The notes under the pieces were generated by a model. The model was not told where the DNA came from, did not search any database, and saw only the letters and a program-made list of their open reading frames with translations. Below are positions 8,609 to 18,077 of a DNA stretch of 64,000 nt, one piece after another (positions within the stretch are counted from its first letter, which is position 1; every line of letters starts with the position of its first letter). The DNA lies in contig NZ_CP071463.1 of the NCBI RefSeq assembly GCF_017352095.1, positions 2,852,001 to 2,916,000 on the forward strand, in the 5' to 3' direction. The DNA comes from Natrinema longum (GTDB lineage: Archaea; Halobacteriota; Halobacteria; Halobacteriales; Natrialbaceae). The position numbers and the translations under genes are program-made.

Positions 8609-10347
8609 CGACTCACCTCTGCCGTCGTTTCGGACTCGTCGTCCGCGTTCGATTCCGCGGCCGGGTGTTCGATCTGCTCGAGCGCGGCGAGGACGCCGCC
8701 CATCTTCTTCTCGGTTTCCTCGTACTCGGCGGCCGGATCGCTGTCGGCGACCAGCCCTGCGCCGGCCTGGACCGTGATTCGATCCCGCCCGCCTTCGTCT
8801 CGCGGATCGTCCCTCCCCGCTCGCCCATCCGCGGCGCGTGGCACCGCGCCCTCCTCCACCGTTGCGGTCCGAATGACGATCGCGAAGTCCGTGTCGCCGG
8901 TCCAGGAGTAGTAGCCGACGCCGCCTCCATAGAGACCGCGTGGCTCGGACTCGAGGTCGTCGATGATCTCCATGGCCCGGATCTTCGGCGCGCCCGAGAG
9001 GGTCCCGGCGGGGAACGACGCGCGGGTCGCGTCGAACCCGTCGGCGTCGGCGGCCAGTGTACCCGTCACCGTCGACTCGATGTGCTGGACGTGGCTGTAC
9101 TTGAGGACGTTCATGAACTCGTCGACGCGGACCGAACCCGGCTCCGAGACGCGGCGCACGTCGTTGCGCGCGAGATCGACCAACATCGTGTGTTCGGCGC
9201 GTTCCTTCCCGTCGGCCAGCATCTCCCCTGCGAGCCGGCGGTCCTCGACTGGACTCGAGCCTCGGTTACAGGTCCCGGCGATCGGATTGGACATGACCTC
9301 ACGACCGCGGACGGAGACGAGCGTCTCGGGACTGGCTCCGACGACTGTCAGGTCGTCGTGGTCGAGGAGATACATGTAGGGCGACGGGTTCACCTCCCGC
9401 ATCGCCTCGTAGAAGCCGATCGGATCGACGTCGCCGTAGAGTTCCCGCGTCCGCGAGATGACGCCCTGGTAGATGTCTCCGTCGAGGACGTGCTCTTTGG
9501 CCTGCCGAACGCTTTCTTCGTACTCCGCTCTGGAACCTGCGATCTCGTCCTCGCGGACGAACCCGCCAGTCTCAGGTCGGTCGGCCTCGCGAAGCGTCGC
9601 CGCCACGTCGGCGGCTTCTCGTTGCAGGGCATCGTACACCGCCTCGGGGTCGTCGTCGGCCTCGAGCACGGGCGTAAAGACCAACGAGACCGTCCCGTCG
9701 CGCTCGTCGAAGGCCAGCGTTTTCGTCGTCAGCAGGAACTGCGCGTCCGGGAACCGCGAGTCGGGCCGCTCGAGCCCGACCTCCTCGAGCCAGAGGTCGT
9801 AGACGGCGTCGTAGGCCAGAAAGCCGACCAACCCGCCCTCGAGGTGCTGGCGCTCGTGGTCGGGCATGTTCGCGAGGCGGACGTCCGGCATCGCGGCTCG
9901 AAGCGCGTCGACGGTATCGCCGTCGGCATCGGTCCGGATCGCCGCAAGCGGTGCGTCGTCGGAGAGTGCGTCGACGGTGGCCGCCCCGGATTCGACCGTC
10001 ACCACGGCCTCGGGGTCGTAGCCGACGTAGGAGTATCGCGCGTGGCGCTCGGCGTCCGCCCCGCTCGGTCGGAACGCGCCGTCGGGATCGCTCGAGGCGG
10101 TCTTCTCCGCGCTCTCGAGCAGGAACGCGTACGGCGAGCGCTCGCGATCGATCGCGTCGGAGCGGCCGGTCAGCGCGGCGTAGGCTGCAAGCGGCGTCGT
10201 ATCACACTCGAGTGTCGCGACGGTGCGGACGACGACGGGCCGATCCCCTCGGTCCGCGTTCGTGCCCGCGTGGTCGCTGAACGTCTCCCGGTCGATGTCG
10301 AACGTCGGGTGGGCCGACGCGGATTCGGAATCGTGCATACTGGTCAC
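8605..10347 (-). CDS. trpE: Anthranilate synthase component I
   Basis: 580 residues. With TrpG it converts chorismate and glutamine to anthranilate, the first committed step of tryptophan synthesis. C-terminal chorismate-binding motifs are visible: DGDIYQGVISR, NPSPYMYLL, PIAGTCNRG, an ERAEHTMLVDLARND block, the SYVQ-like KYSHVQHIES, and FPAGTLSGAPKIRAMEIID. A late Asp/Arg/Gly-rich insertion (EGAVPRAADGRAGRDDPRDE region) interrupts the usual IRTATV ... AGAG block. The GTG at 10347 lies two bases after the trpF stop. An ATG at 10338 is an alternative start. Confidence 0.93.
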   Translation of the reverse strand: MTSMHDSESASAHPTFDIDRETFSDHAGTNADRGDRPVVVRTVATLECDTTPLAAYAALTGRSDAIDRERSPYAFLLESAEKTASSDPDGAFRPSGADAERHARYSYVGYDPEAVVTVESGAATVDALSDDAPLAAIRTDADGDTVDALRAAMPDVRLANMPDHERQHLEGGLVGFLAYDAVYDLWLEEVGLERPDSRFPDAQFLLTTKTLAFDERDGTVSLVFTPVLEADDDPEAVYDALQREAADVAATLREADRPETGGFVREDEIAGSRAEYEESVRQAKEHVLDGDIYQGVISRTRELYGDVDPIGFYEAMREVNPSPYMYLLDHDDLTVVGASPETLVSVRGREVMSNPIAGTCNRGSSPVEDRRLAGEMLADGKERAEHTMLVDLARNDVRRVSEPGSVRVDEFMNVLKYSHVQHIESTVTGTLAADADGFDATRASFPAGTLSGAPKIRAMEIIDDLESEPRGLYGGGVGYYSWTGDTDFAIVIRTATVEEGAVPRAADGRAGRDDPRDEGGRDRITVQAGAGLVADSDPAAEYEETEKKMGGVLAALEQIEHPAAESNADDESETTAEVSR

Positions 10348-10349
10348 CG

Positions 10350-10996
10350 TTACGGCTCGACCGGTTTGCGGGCGTTCTTGGCTCGGTCGACGAACGATCG
10401 GATGGCGTCGACGTCCTTGACGCCGCCGCGTTCCTCGACGCCGCTCGCCACGTCGACCGCGAACGGTTCGACGGTCCGGACCGCATCCCCGACGTTCGCC
10501 GGCGTGAGTCCGCCCGCGAGGATCAGCGGCGACTCGAGGTCCTCGATTGCCAGTCGGGTCCGATCCCAGTCGTGCGTGCGACCGGTTCCGCCACCGCCGT
10601 CCTCGCTTACGGTATCGACGAGGAGGGCGTCGACGATGTCGTCGTAGGCTTGGGCGGCCGTTGGATCGTCGGCGTCGACTGCAAGCAGGAGTTCCGTCTC
10701 GAGGTTCGCGCGCAGATATGCGAGGTCACCGGCACACAGTTCGCTGTGAATCTGAATCGCGTCGGGCTCGATCTCATCGACGAGTTCGATCGCCGCCTCG
10801 GGATCGGCGGGCATCGTCACGAGCACGCTCGTCACGAACGGCGGCGTGGCCGCTGCAAGCGCCGTGGCCTGCTCGATCGAGACCTCCCGTGGCGTGTCGA
10901 CCGAGACGTCACAGATGATGCCGACTGCGTCCGCACCCGCGTCGATGGCCGCCGCGAGGTCGGATTCGCTGGTCAGCCCGCAGATTTTGACGCGCG

Positions 10997-11000
<4 letters not shown>
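10350..11000 (-). CDS. trpF: Phosphoribosylanthranilate isomerase
   Basis: 216 residues, TIM-barrel enzyme. It isomerises phosphoribosylanthranilate to CdRP in tryptophan synthesis. The diagnostic opening VKICGLT (active-site Cys) is followed by the ADAVGIIC strand, a central QIHSEL segment where many homologues have QLHG, and the phosphate-binding end ILAGGLTPANV with VDVASGVE. The start overlaps the trpD stop by four bases. Confidence 0.93.
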
Positions 11001-12013
<1,013 letters not shown>

Positions 12014-12201
12014 AGTGGACACCAATGTACGTAGTTGTCTTGTAATGCTCAAATCAGTACATCGACTTAAGCGTATCGACCGGGTGCGTGGTGGCGACTC
12101 GCGTACGGGGATCGATTCGAAACCTTCAATTACGGTGGCGGGCAACGAACGAGTGCAGTCAGGAAGCGTGGCGACGCGCGCCACGAACGAACGCAAAACC
12201 A

Positions 12202-12276
12202 GGGTTGGTGGTCTAGTCTGGTTACGACACCTCCTTGACATGGAGGAGGCCGGCAGTTCAAATCTGCTCCAACCCA
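12202..12276 (+). tRNA. tRNA-Val (anticodon GAC)
   Basis: A 75-nt cloverleaf. The acceptor stem is GGGTTGG/CCAACCC with discriminator A, and the anticodon stem CCTCC/GGAGG has loop TTGACAT, giving anticodon GAC (reads GTC). The T-arm is GGCAG-TTCAAAT-CTGCT. No intron is seen and no CCA is encoded. It lies divergently upstream of trpD. Confidence 0.95.
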
Positions 12277-12540
12277 CTACTTCTGCTGCGAGCAAGTTCT
12301 CGAGTAGCGAATTCGTCGTGTAGTACTTCCGTCGCGAACGAATCCGTGAGCGGTCGGATCGGCACCGCTTCGATCCGTTGCTACCGACACGACCGAGACC
12401 GTGCAGTCGGAACACGGAGGCCGAACAGCCGGTTCTACTCGTGGCTGTACAGGCGTCCGACGACGACGATCACCGCGGCGAGCAGGACGAGGAGGCGTAT
12501 CGGTTCGGACAGGACCCGAACCGGCCACGGGCCGACGTGA

Positions 12541-12729
12541 CCGAGCCGAACGAACCCGTCCGCGACGTTCACCGCCTGCGTGGTGATGCTCGGGACGCCG
12601 ACCGCCGTCTCGACGTTCGTCGTCGCGAACGAACTCGGCGGTGACAGGGAGTTCGCCTCGCTGAACGTCTTCGTCACGACGCTCGTCTCGATCGCGACGC
12701 TGTTCGTCCCGATCACGCTCGTGCGTTGA
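12541..12729 (+). pseudogene. 3' remnant of an AEC-family (auxin efflux carrier) permease
   Basis: An open frame of 62 codons with no proper start, preceded directly by an in-frame TGA. From about 12586 it reads as the last part of an AEC-family transporter: MLGTPTAVSTFVVANELGGD, then a final helix with FASLNVFVTTLVSIATLFVP and a TGA stop. The missing 250 or so upstream residues are not found in any frame between tRNA-Val and this point. I infer that a deletion removed most of the gene. The minus-strand frame opposite it is its shadow. Confidence 0.55.
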
Positions 12730-12795
12730 GGCCGGCACCGCCATCCGCCACCCGTCGATACGCGAGAACGGACTCGGAGCCGCGTCGTCCCCCTC

Positions 12796-13491
12796 TTATC
12801 GCGAGAAAAGCCCCTTGAGACGGCCGAGCAGTCCGGTCCCGTCGGACCGTCGGTCAGCACTCGAGTCGGCGTCCCCGTCGCGATCGCTCGAGTCGGCAAG
12901 CGGGCCGGCGTCGTCGGGATCGATCGAACCGGCGAGCGGGCCGGCGTCGTCGTGGCGAGCCGTTTCGGCAGCGGCCCCGCTGGTGCCCGTCGTCTCGAGG
13001 TCGTCCATCGAGAGTTCGACCTCGTCGATGTCGGGAGTCGATTCGCGCCCGTCGCCGGCCTCGGCCGCGCGGACGTCCGCGCCGGTGACGGTTCCGTCCT
13101 CGACGCGGGCGGCAAGTTCCTCGAGCGACGGGTCGTCCTCGGCGCTCGCGTCGGTCGCCGCCGAGTCCGCGTCCGTCGCTGCCGAGTCCGCGTCCGTCGA
13201 CGGCCCGGTGTCGTTCGTTGCCGCCGACGACTGCTCGTCGATATCGGGTCCAGGCTCGGCGGCTGGGATATCCGTCTCGTCGAACTCGGTCGTCACGGCG
13301 TCGTCGGCGTCACTCGCCGTCTCGTCGCTCGAGTCCGTCGAGCCGAGGGAGTCGAGGATGTCGTCGACGCTCTCCTCGGAGACGACGCGCTGGGGACCAC
13401 CGCCGGGCTCGAGGGAATCGCCCGCGTCTGCGTCGTCGGCCGTCGAGGGTCCGTCGGCCGCGGCGGGACTGGATGATCGCTCGTCGCTCAT
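12796..13491 (-). CDS. Acidic low-complexity protein with basic C-terminus, unknown
   Basis: 231 residues, very rich in Asp, Ala and Ser. It contains short internal repeats (TDADSAA twice in a row, DDAGPLAGS/DDAGPLADS) and two DDL/ILDSL-type short helices (SVDDILDSLGS near residue 42, ELSMDDLE near 163). It ends in a conserved-looking amphipathic basic motif, LLGRLKGLFSR. No membrane segment or enzyme motif is visible. It may be a disordered adaptor whose C-terminal helix binds membrane or a partner, but that is inference. It precedes the YihY-like gene's stop on the same strand. Confidence 0.6.
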   Translation of the reverse strand: MSDERSSSPAAADGPSTADDADAGDSLEPGGGPQRVVSEESVDDILDSLGSTDSSDETASDADDAVTTEFDETDIPAAEPGPDIDEQSSAATNDTGPSTDADSAATDADSAATDASAEDDPSLEELAARVEDGTVTGADVRAAEAGDGRESTPDIDEVELSMDDLETTGTSGAAAETARHDDAGPLAGSIDPDDAGPLADSSDRDGDADSSADRRSDGTGLLGRLKGLFSR

Positions 13492-13580
13492 GGTGGGACT
13501 CTGTCGCTGCTGGGGACATAATTGTTCCCCTGTACAGGGAGTTCAGGGACCAGCAACCGACGGTCGTCTCGGGTCGGTTC

Positions 13581-14363
13581 CTACGTGGCCAGCGAGGGAC
13601 GCGATCGGACGACGTTGAGTACGGCACCGACGAGAATGATGATGCCCGCGAAGTAGAGCCAGGTGACGAAGAGGAGCACGGCACCGACGGCCCCGTAGGC
13701 TTCGTACTGGGCGGCGTTTGCCGCGTACAGCTGGAAGCCAAACTGGAGGACGGTCCAGCCGACGGCGGCGAAAACCGTTCCGGGGAGGATCTCGCCCACC
13801 TCGACCGGAACGGGCGGGAGGACGTAGTAGATCGGGAGGAAGACGAGGACGAGCCCGGCGAGCAGCGTGAGCCAGCTCACGAACCCGGCGAACGGAACGC
13901 TGTCGGCGACGATCCTGAGCGCGGCCCCGATCCCGAGCATCAGGACGAGCGCGCCCGCGCCGGCGACGATCACCGTGAGCCCGTCCCGGATCTGATCGAC
14001 GAGCGTGTCCTCGGCGACCTCGTCGTAGACGATGTCGAACGCCAGGCTCAGGCCGCGAAAGACCTTGAGCGCGCCCCAGGTCGCGACGACGAGTGCGACG
14101 ACGGTCGCCTCGGCCCGGCCGGACTCGGTCGTCAGCGCGTCGGCGACCAGTTGCTCGCCCGCTGCCGGAAGGAAGTCGCCGGCGACCCTGATCAGCCGCT
14201 GGGCCGTTTGCTCACCACCCAGCAGCGAGCCGACCACGAGCGCGAGCAAGACCAGCGGGATCAGCGAGACGAACGCGTAGTAGGCGAACCCGGCCGCGAG
14301 AAAGGTCAGATCGCGGTCGCTCGCCGTCCGATAGATCAGCGTGAGTGACTCGGGGAGTTCCAT
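13581..14363 (-). CDS. YihY/BrkB-family inner-membrane protein
   Basis: 260 residues with about six transmembrane helices. The N-terminal part holds the family pattern LTFLAAGFAYYAFVSLIPLVLL. A central GALKVFRGLSLAFDIVY motif and the late GAVGAVLLFVTWLYF segment are both typical of the YihY/virulence factor BrkB family. The biochemical role of the family is not established. It is the only gene in its transcription unit with a clear start (ATG at 14363). Confidence 0.85.
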   Translation of the reverse strand: MELPESLTLIYRTASDRDLTFLAAGFAYYAFVSLIPLVLLALVVGSLLGGEQTAQRLIRVAGDFLPAAGEQLVADALTTESGRAEATVVALVVATWGALKVFRGLSLAFDIVYDEVAEDTLVDQIRDGLTVIVAGAGALVLMLGIGAALRIVADSVPFAGFVSWLTLLAGLVLVFLPIYYVLPPVPVEVGEILPGTVFAAVGWTVLQFGFQLYAANAAQYEAYGAVGAVLLFVTWLYFAGIIILVGAVLNVVRSRPSLAT

Positions 14364-14533
14364 ACAGTCACTCCGACGGTCAGGTCCAATAACGTGTAAG
14401 TCGTTCGCAGTTCCTGCGTGAGCCAGTCCCCGGTCCGATCACGCCCGTCCCCAGTCCGGTCACGCCAGTCCTCGGTCCAGTCACCCCGTCCCCGCTCGAG
14501 TGAGCGCGTTCCGGACCGTCGACAGCGACTGCA

Positions 14534-15274
14534 TCACCGCTCGTGACAGAAGTTCTGACCGGCGTAAACCGAGCCGTCCGGGCCGATGTAGACGCCGACG
14601 CCCGCTCGATCCCAGTGAGGCGTCTCGCCAGTCTCGAGGATCGCTTCCCGGTGGGCCGTGGAGTTCATCCACTGGTTGACCAGCCCGGTCGCGAGGGCGT
14701 CGGCGGTTCGGTAGCGGACGACGTCGCCGCTGGAGCGCTCGACGCGCCGATCGACCCACGTCCTGGCGATGTTCTCGCCGTATCCCCGGCAGTAGTCGTC
14801 GACGCTCCGGAATCGGTCGTAGGGCTGCTCTCCGTCGGGGTTCGTGTGCGCGAAGTAGTCTTCCTGGGCCATCTCGTAACTGTGGGCGCGTGCGACGGAC
14901 GCGACCGTCCCGTCCCACTCGAGGGGCTCGAGGCCGTGCTCGGCCCGGCGCTCGTTGATCTCGGCGTGGACGAAGTCCTCGACGGCCGAGGAGGTGACCG
15001 TCTCGACGTCGGTTTCGTAACTCGAGTTGCCGGGATCGCTTGGATCGGTTACCGCGGGGTTGCGCTCGCCGGCCGGTGGCGGCTCGGGACTGGGTTCGGC
15101 ACTGCTCCCGAGTTCGATCCCGTCGACGAGTTGAGGTGCAACCAGTGTGATACCGAGCACGAGCGAGCAGACGATGAGAGCCCCGAGGAAGACTGTTACC
15201 AGTCCCCGCAGGAGGCCACGGTCGGGGGGACCGTCAGTATCGATCGCTGTCGTCTCGGATCGCCGGCCGTCCAT
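14534..15274 (-). CDS. CAP (SCP-like) domain protein, membrane anchored
   Basis: 246 residues. One N-terminal transmembrane helix (about residues 20-45) is followed by a Pro/Glu/Ser-rich linker and a C-terminal CAP domain. The CAP motifs are seen: FVHAEINERRAEHGLEPL, ARAHSYEMAQEDYFAHTNPD, a YGENIA motif and a WMNSTAHREAIL segment. The domain should be outside the cell; CAP proteins vary in function and no catalytic role can be assigned. The ATG at 15274 is chosen because the 41 residues upstream are Pro/Arg-rich and not conserved in character. Confidence 0.85.
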   Translation of the reverse strand: MDGRRSETTAIDTDGPPDRGLLRGLVTVFLGALIVCSLVLGITLVAPQLVDGIELGSSAEPSPEPPPAGERNPAVTDPSDPGNSSYETDVETVTSSAVEDFVHAEINERRAEHGLEPLEWDGTVASVARAHSYEMAQEDYFAHTNPDGEQPYDRFRSVDDYCRGYGENIARTWVDRRVERSSGDVVRYRTADALATGLVNQWMNSTAHREAILETGETPHWDRAGVGVYIGPDGSVYAGQNFCHER

Positions 15275-15491
15275 CGAATTACGTTTTGGTCTGTCGACAC
15301 AAGATAGTCGCGGACGGTCCCACTCAGTGAGAGACGGCTGGTTGGCTGGCGCGCCGCCGTCGGGGATCGATCCTGGTCGGCGTGGGGGAGCGACCATCCA
15401 GTCGACGTGTGAATAAGATATCCGCGGTCAGTGCCGGCCCAGCCGCGACCCGCCCTGGGGGTGCGCCGGGACGTCGGGACAACAGCCCGTC

Positions 15492-15791
15492 TCAGTCGTC
15501 TCCGAAAATCGTCTCGTGGACCCCGACGACGAGTCCGGGGACGACCGCCATGAAGAGGTGTTCCTCGAGCGGGATCCCGGCGATATCGATCCCAGTCCGG
15601 AGTTTGATATCGAAGACGCCGACGGCGAGCGTATATCGATCCCAGGCGTAGGCGATCGGGTAGAGCGCGAGGATGGTGATCGCGGCCTTCCGGCAGGCGT
15701 GTGCCCGCCGGAGCAACAGGGCGGCGACGGTTCCCCACACGATTTCGGTGACGAGGTAGGTGTAGCGACCGAAAACGCTGATGTCGAGCAT
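15492..15791 (-). CDS. Single lycopene-cyclase-type membrane domain protein
   Basis: 99 residues with about three transmembrane helices. The motif PLEEHLFM near the C-terminus matches the P-x-E-E/D signature of the CrtYc/CrtYd-type lycopene cyclase domain. The start (MLDISVFGRYTYLVTEIVW) matches that domain's first helix. Haloarchaeal lycopene cyclase usually carries two such domains, so this one-domain protein may need a partner or may have another role. The ATG at 15791 lies about 26 bases after a TATA box, so the transcript is probably leaderless. Confidence 0.7.
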   Translation of the reverse strand: MLDISVFGRYTYLVTEIVWGTVAALLLRRAHACRKAAITILALYPIAYAWDRYTLAVGVFDIKLRTGIDIAGIPLEEHLFMAVVPGLVVGVHETIFGDD

Positions 15792-15810
15792 TAGCCGCCG
15801 ATTCAACGGC

Positions 15811-15852
15811 GTCTATAAAAAGTCTCAGGTCTAGAGCCACCCATATAAAACG
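15811..15852. promoter_or_regulatory. Divergent promoters
   Basis: Two TATA boxes lie 20-30 bases apart on opposite strands. On the minus strand, TTTTTATAG (15813-15821) is about 26 bases before the cyclase-domain ATG. On the plus strand, ATATAAAA (15843-15850) predicts a start of transcription near 15873, about 25 bases before the CBS-protein ATG. Confidence 0.6.
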
Positions 15853-15897
15853 GGCAGTATGTTAAATACCCCGGCGGCTCTACGCTCATGTAGAAGG

Positions 15898-17055
15898 ATG
15901 AATATCGCTGATATTGCTACCACGGAGTTTATCGAAGTCGATGTTGGAACGCGCATGGGGAAGGTCCGTTCGATGTTCGAGAACGGCAACCCCAAGGGGA
16001 TCATCGTCACCAACGACGGGGAGTACGAGGGCGTCATCAGCGAGCGAGAGGTCCTCCAGTCCCACGTCGAGGACGACGCCAAGGTGGCGGCGCTCACGAA
16101 ACCCAGCCGGAGCACGCCCTCGCCCAAGGTCGACCGCCAGGAGGACGTCCGAGAGACCGCACGCGTCCTCGTCGAGAGCAACGCGAAGGTCGCGCCGGTC
16201 TTCGAGAACGGCGACCTCTGGGGCGTCATCACCGACGACGCCATCCTCGAGGCCGTCCTCGAGAACCTCGATACGCTGACCGTCGCGGACATCTACACCG
16301 ACGATCCGGTCACGCTGACCGAGGACGACGGAATCGGGAAGGCGATCAACCTCCTGCGCGAACACGGTATCTCCCGGCTGCCGATTCTCAACGAGAACGG
16401 CTACCTCTCGGGGGTCGTGACGACTCACGACATTGCGGACTTCGTCATCCGGGAGAACCACACGACGACGACCGGCGACCGGGTCGGCGACAGCCAGCGC
16501 CTGCTCGACGTGCCGGTCTACGACCTCATGACCAGCCCCGTCGAGACGACGACGCTCGACGCGACTGCCAAGGAAGCCGTCGAAGCGATGCTCGAGGACG
16601 ACTACGCGGGGTTGATGGTCACGCCCGAGGACGACGATCGGCTCGTCATCGGCGTCATCACCAAGACGGACGTCCTGCGCGCGCTGACGTTCACGGAGGA
16701 GGAACACATGGACGTTCAGATCACCAACATCTCGATGCTCGACACCATCACCCGTGAATCGATCGTCCAGGACATCGAGGGCGTCGCCGACAAGTACGCC
16801 GACATGCAGGTGATGCACGCCCACGTTCGGTTCCACGAGCACAACGAGAAACTCCGTGGCACCCCGCTCGTGCAGTGTCAGATCCGCCTGCGAACCAACA
16901 AAGACCAGGTCGCCGGCACCGGCGAAGGCTACGGCTCGGAGAACGCGTTCCGGGTCGCGCTGGACAAACTCGAGCGCAACGTCTTGGAACTCAAAGGCGT
17001 CACCAGCGACGAGGAGTACCGCGGCCAGCTCCTGCGGAAGCTCAACCAGATCTAA
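15898..17055 (+). CDS. Four-CBS-domain protein
   Basis: 385 residues with four CBS domains in tandem over about residues 1-280. Each shows the pattern of an opening IADIATTEF/VADIYTDDPV/VYDLMTSPV segment, a strand-turn G-V-I/V-T, and a closing helix. The remaining 100 residues (from about DITRES) include an MHAHVRFHEHNEKL stretch and an RGTPLVQCQIRLRT segment, reminiscent of a ribosome-hibernation-type or stress domain; this is uncertain. CBS domains bind adenosyl nucleotides and sense energy state. The ATG at 15898 is used because an upstream ATG at 15859 would precede the predicted transcription start. Confidence 0.88.
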   Translation: MNIADIATTEFIEVDVGTRMGKVRSMFENGNPKGIIVTNDGEYEGVISEREVLQSHVEDDAKVAALTKPSRSTPSPKVDRQEDVRETARVLVESNAKVAPVFENGDLWGVITDDAILEAVLENLDTLTVADIYTDDPVTLTEDDGIGKAINLLREHGISRLPILNENGYLSGVVTTHDIADFVIRENHTTTTGDRVGDSQRLLDVPVYDLMTSPVETTTLDATAKEAVEAMLEDDYAGLMVTPEDDDRLVIGVITKTDVLRALTFTEEEHMDVQITNISMLDTITRESIVQDIEGVADKYADMQVMHAHVRFHEHNEKLRGTPLVQCQIRLRTNKDQVAGTGEGYGSENAFRVALDKLERNVLELKGVTSDEEYRGQLLRKLNQI

Positions 17056-17141
17056 CGGTCCGGCGGCGCTGACCGACCGCTCCCGATCGTATTTGTTCAC
17101 CGACGGGGAATTCGACCCGACTACTGCCCAGTGGACACGGT

Positions 17142-17891
17142 TCAGGGCCGCCCCGTCTCGTCTCCGCCCTCGAGTCCCGCATCCGTGATTCGGAACTGGA
17201 CCGATTCACCGGCGGGTTTCGAGCGGTGTTTCTCGAGGGTCGCACGTCGTTTGCCACCGCGAAACCGTTCGAGGCGGACGACGGCTCCGGTCCAGTGTTC
17301 CAAGGTATTGCCACCCAGCCCGCGGGTCCGGTCGGAGTCGGGATCGGCGAAGACCTGGTTCGTCAGGACGACCGCGAGGTCGTGTTTTCGGGCCAGTGAG
17401 AGGAGATGCGTCACCTGTCTGGTGACGCTGCGCAGTGCCTCGCCCTCGTCGCCGTCGGCCGTTCGCTCGAGGCGATAGAAGCCGGTCGCGCTGTCGAGGA
17501 CGATGAGTTCGGCGCGCTCGGCGAACTCCTCGGCGTCGCGGACGGCCTCGGCCTGTTCCTCGAAATCCAGCGCGTCCTCGATGACGATCCGCGAGGCGAC
17601 GGCCTCGACGTCGTCGGCCTCGCCGTCTCGCGGTGCCCCGGTCCGATCGCGAGCCGGTCCGTCGACCGCGGCCTCGAGCAGCTGCTGGAAGCGGTCGAGC
17701 GAGACGCCCTCGGTATCGATGTAGACCGCCGTGCCGCCGTCGACGGCCGTCTCGACGGCGGCCGACAGCGCGAGATTCGTCTTCCCGGCGGCCGGCGGGC
17801 CGTACAACTGCGTGACGGTACCGCGTTCGAACCCGCCACCGAGCAACTCGTCGACCGGGCCACAGCCGGTTGAAATCCCCTCGTCGGTCAC
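17142..17891 (-). CDS. radB: DNA repair and recombination protein RadB
   Basis: 249 residues, a RecA-fold RadA paralogue lacking the N-terminal DNA-binding domain. It opens with ISTGCGPVDELLGGG, followed by Walker A GPPAAGKT and Walker B LIVLDSATGFY. A late GLGGNTLEHW loop and an RGGKRRATLEKHRSKP segment are also visible. RadB assists RadA recombinase in archaea. The GTG at 17891 gives the usual family length; an ATG at 17948 would add 19 residues (ELIGPFRGLFARPPPTRT) and cannot be excluded. It is divergent from the RNase H-fold gene. Confidence 0.9.
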   Translation of the reverse strand: MTDEGISTGCGPVDELLGGGFERGTVTQLYGPPAAGKTNLALSAAVETAVDGGTAVYIDTEGVSLDRFQQLLEAAVDGPARDRTGAPRDGEADDVEAVASRIVIEDALDFEEQAEAVRDAEEFAERAELIVLDSATGFYRLERTADGDEGEALRSVTRQVTHLLSLARKHDLAVVLTNQVFADPDSDRTRGLGGNTLEHWTGAVVRLERFRGGKRRATLEKHRSKPAGESVQFRITDAGLEGGDETGRP

Positions 17892-18077
17892 GGTTCGAGT
17901 TGGCGGGGGACGCGCAAAAAGGCCCCGGAACGGGCCGATGAGTTCCACGAGGCTCGAGATCGAGACTCGAGTCGACGATGGATGTCAGTCCGATATAACT
18001 GGTGGAGACGCCGTGTTCCCACGGTGAAATCCGAGGGATCGCGTACGTTTATTCGTCACGGGAGCGAAGTCCAGCCC

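Noticed and set aside
8665-10647. 660-codon plus-strand frame opposite trpE
   Set aside because: Antisense shadow of trpE and trpF.
12435-12716. Minus-strand frame ending in a hydrophobic helix (PIRLLVLLAAVIVVVGRLY)
   Set aside because: Most of it is the exact antisense of the AEC remnant and it lacks an ATG. A very short peptide from a GTG at 12572 with one membrane helix cannot be excluded but has no other support.
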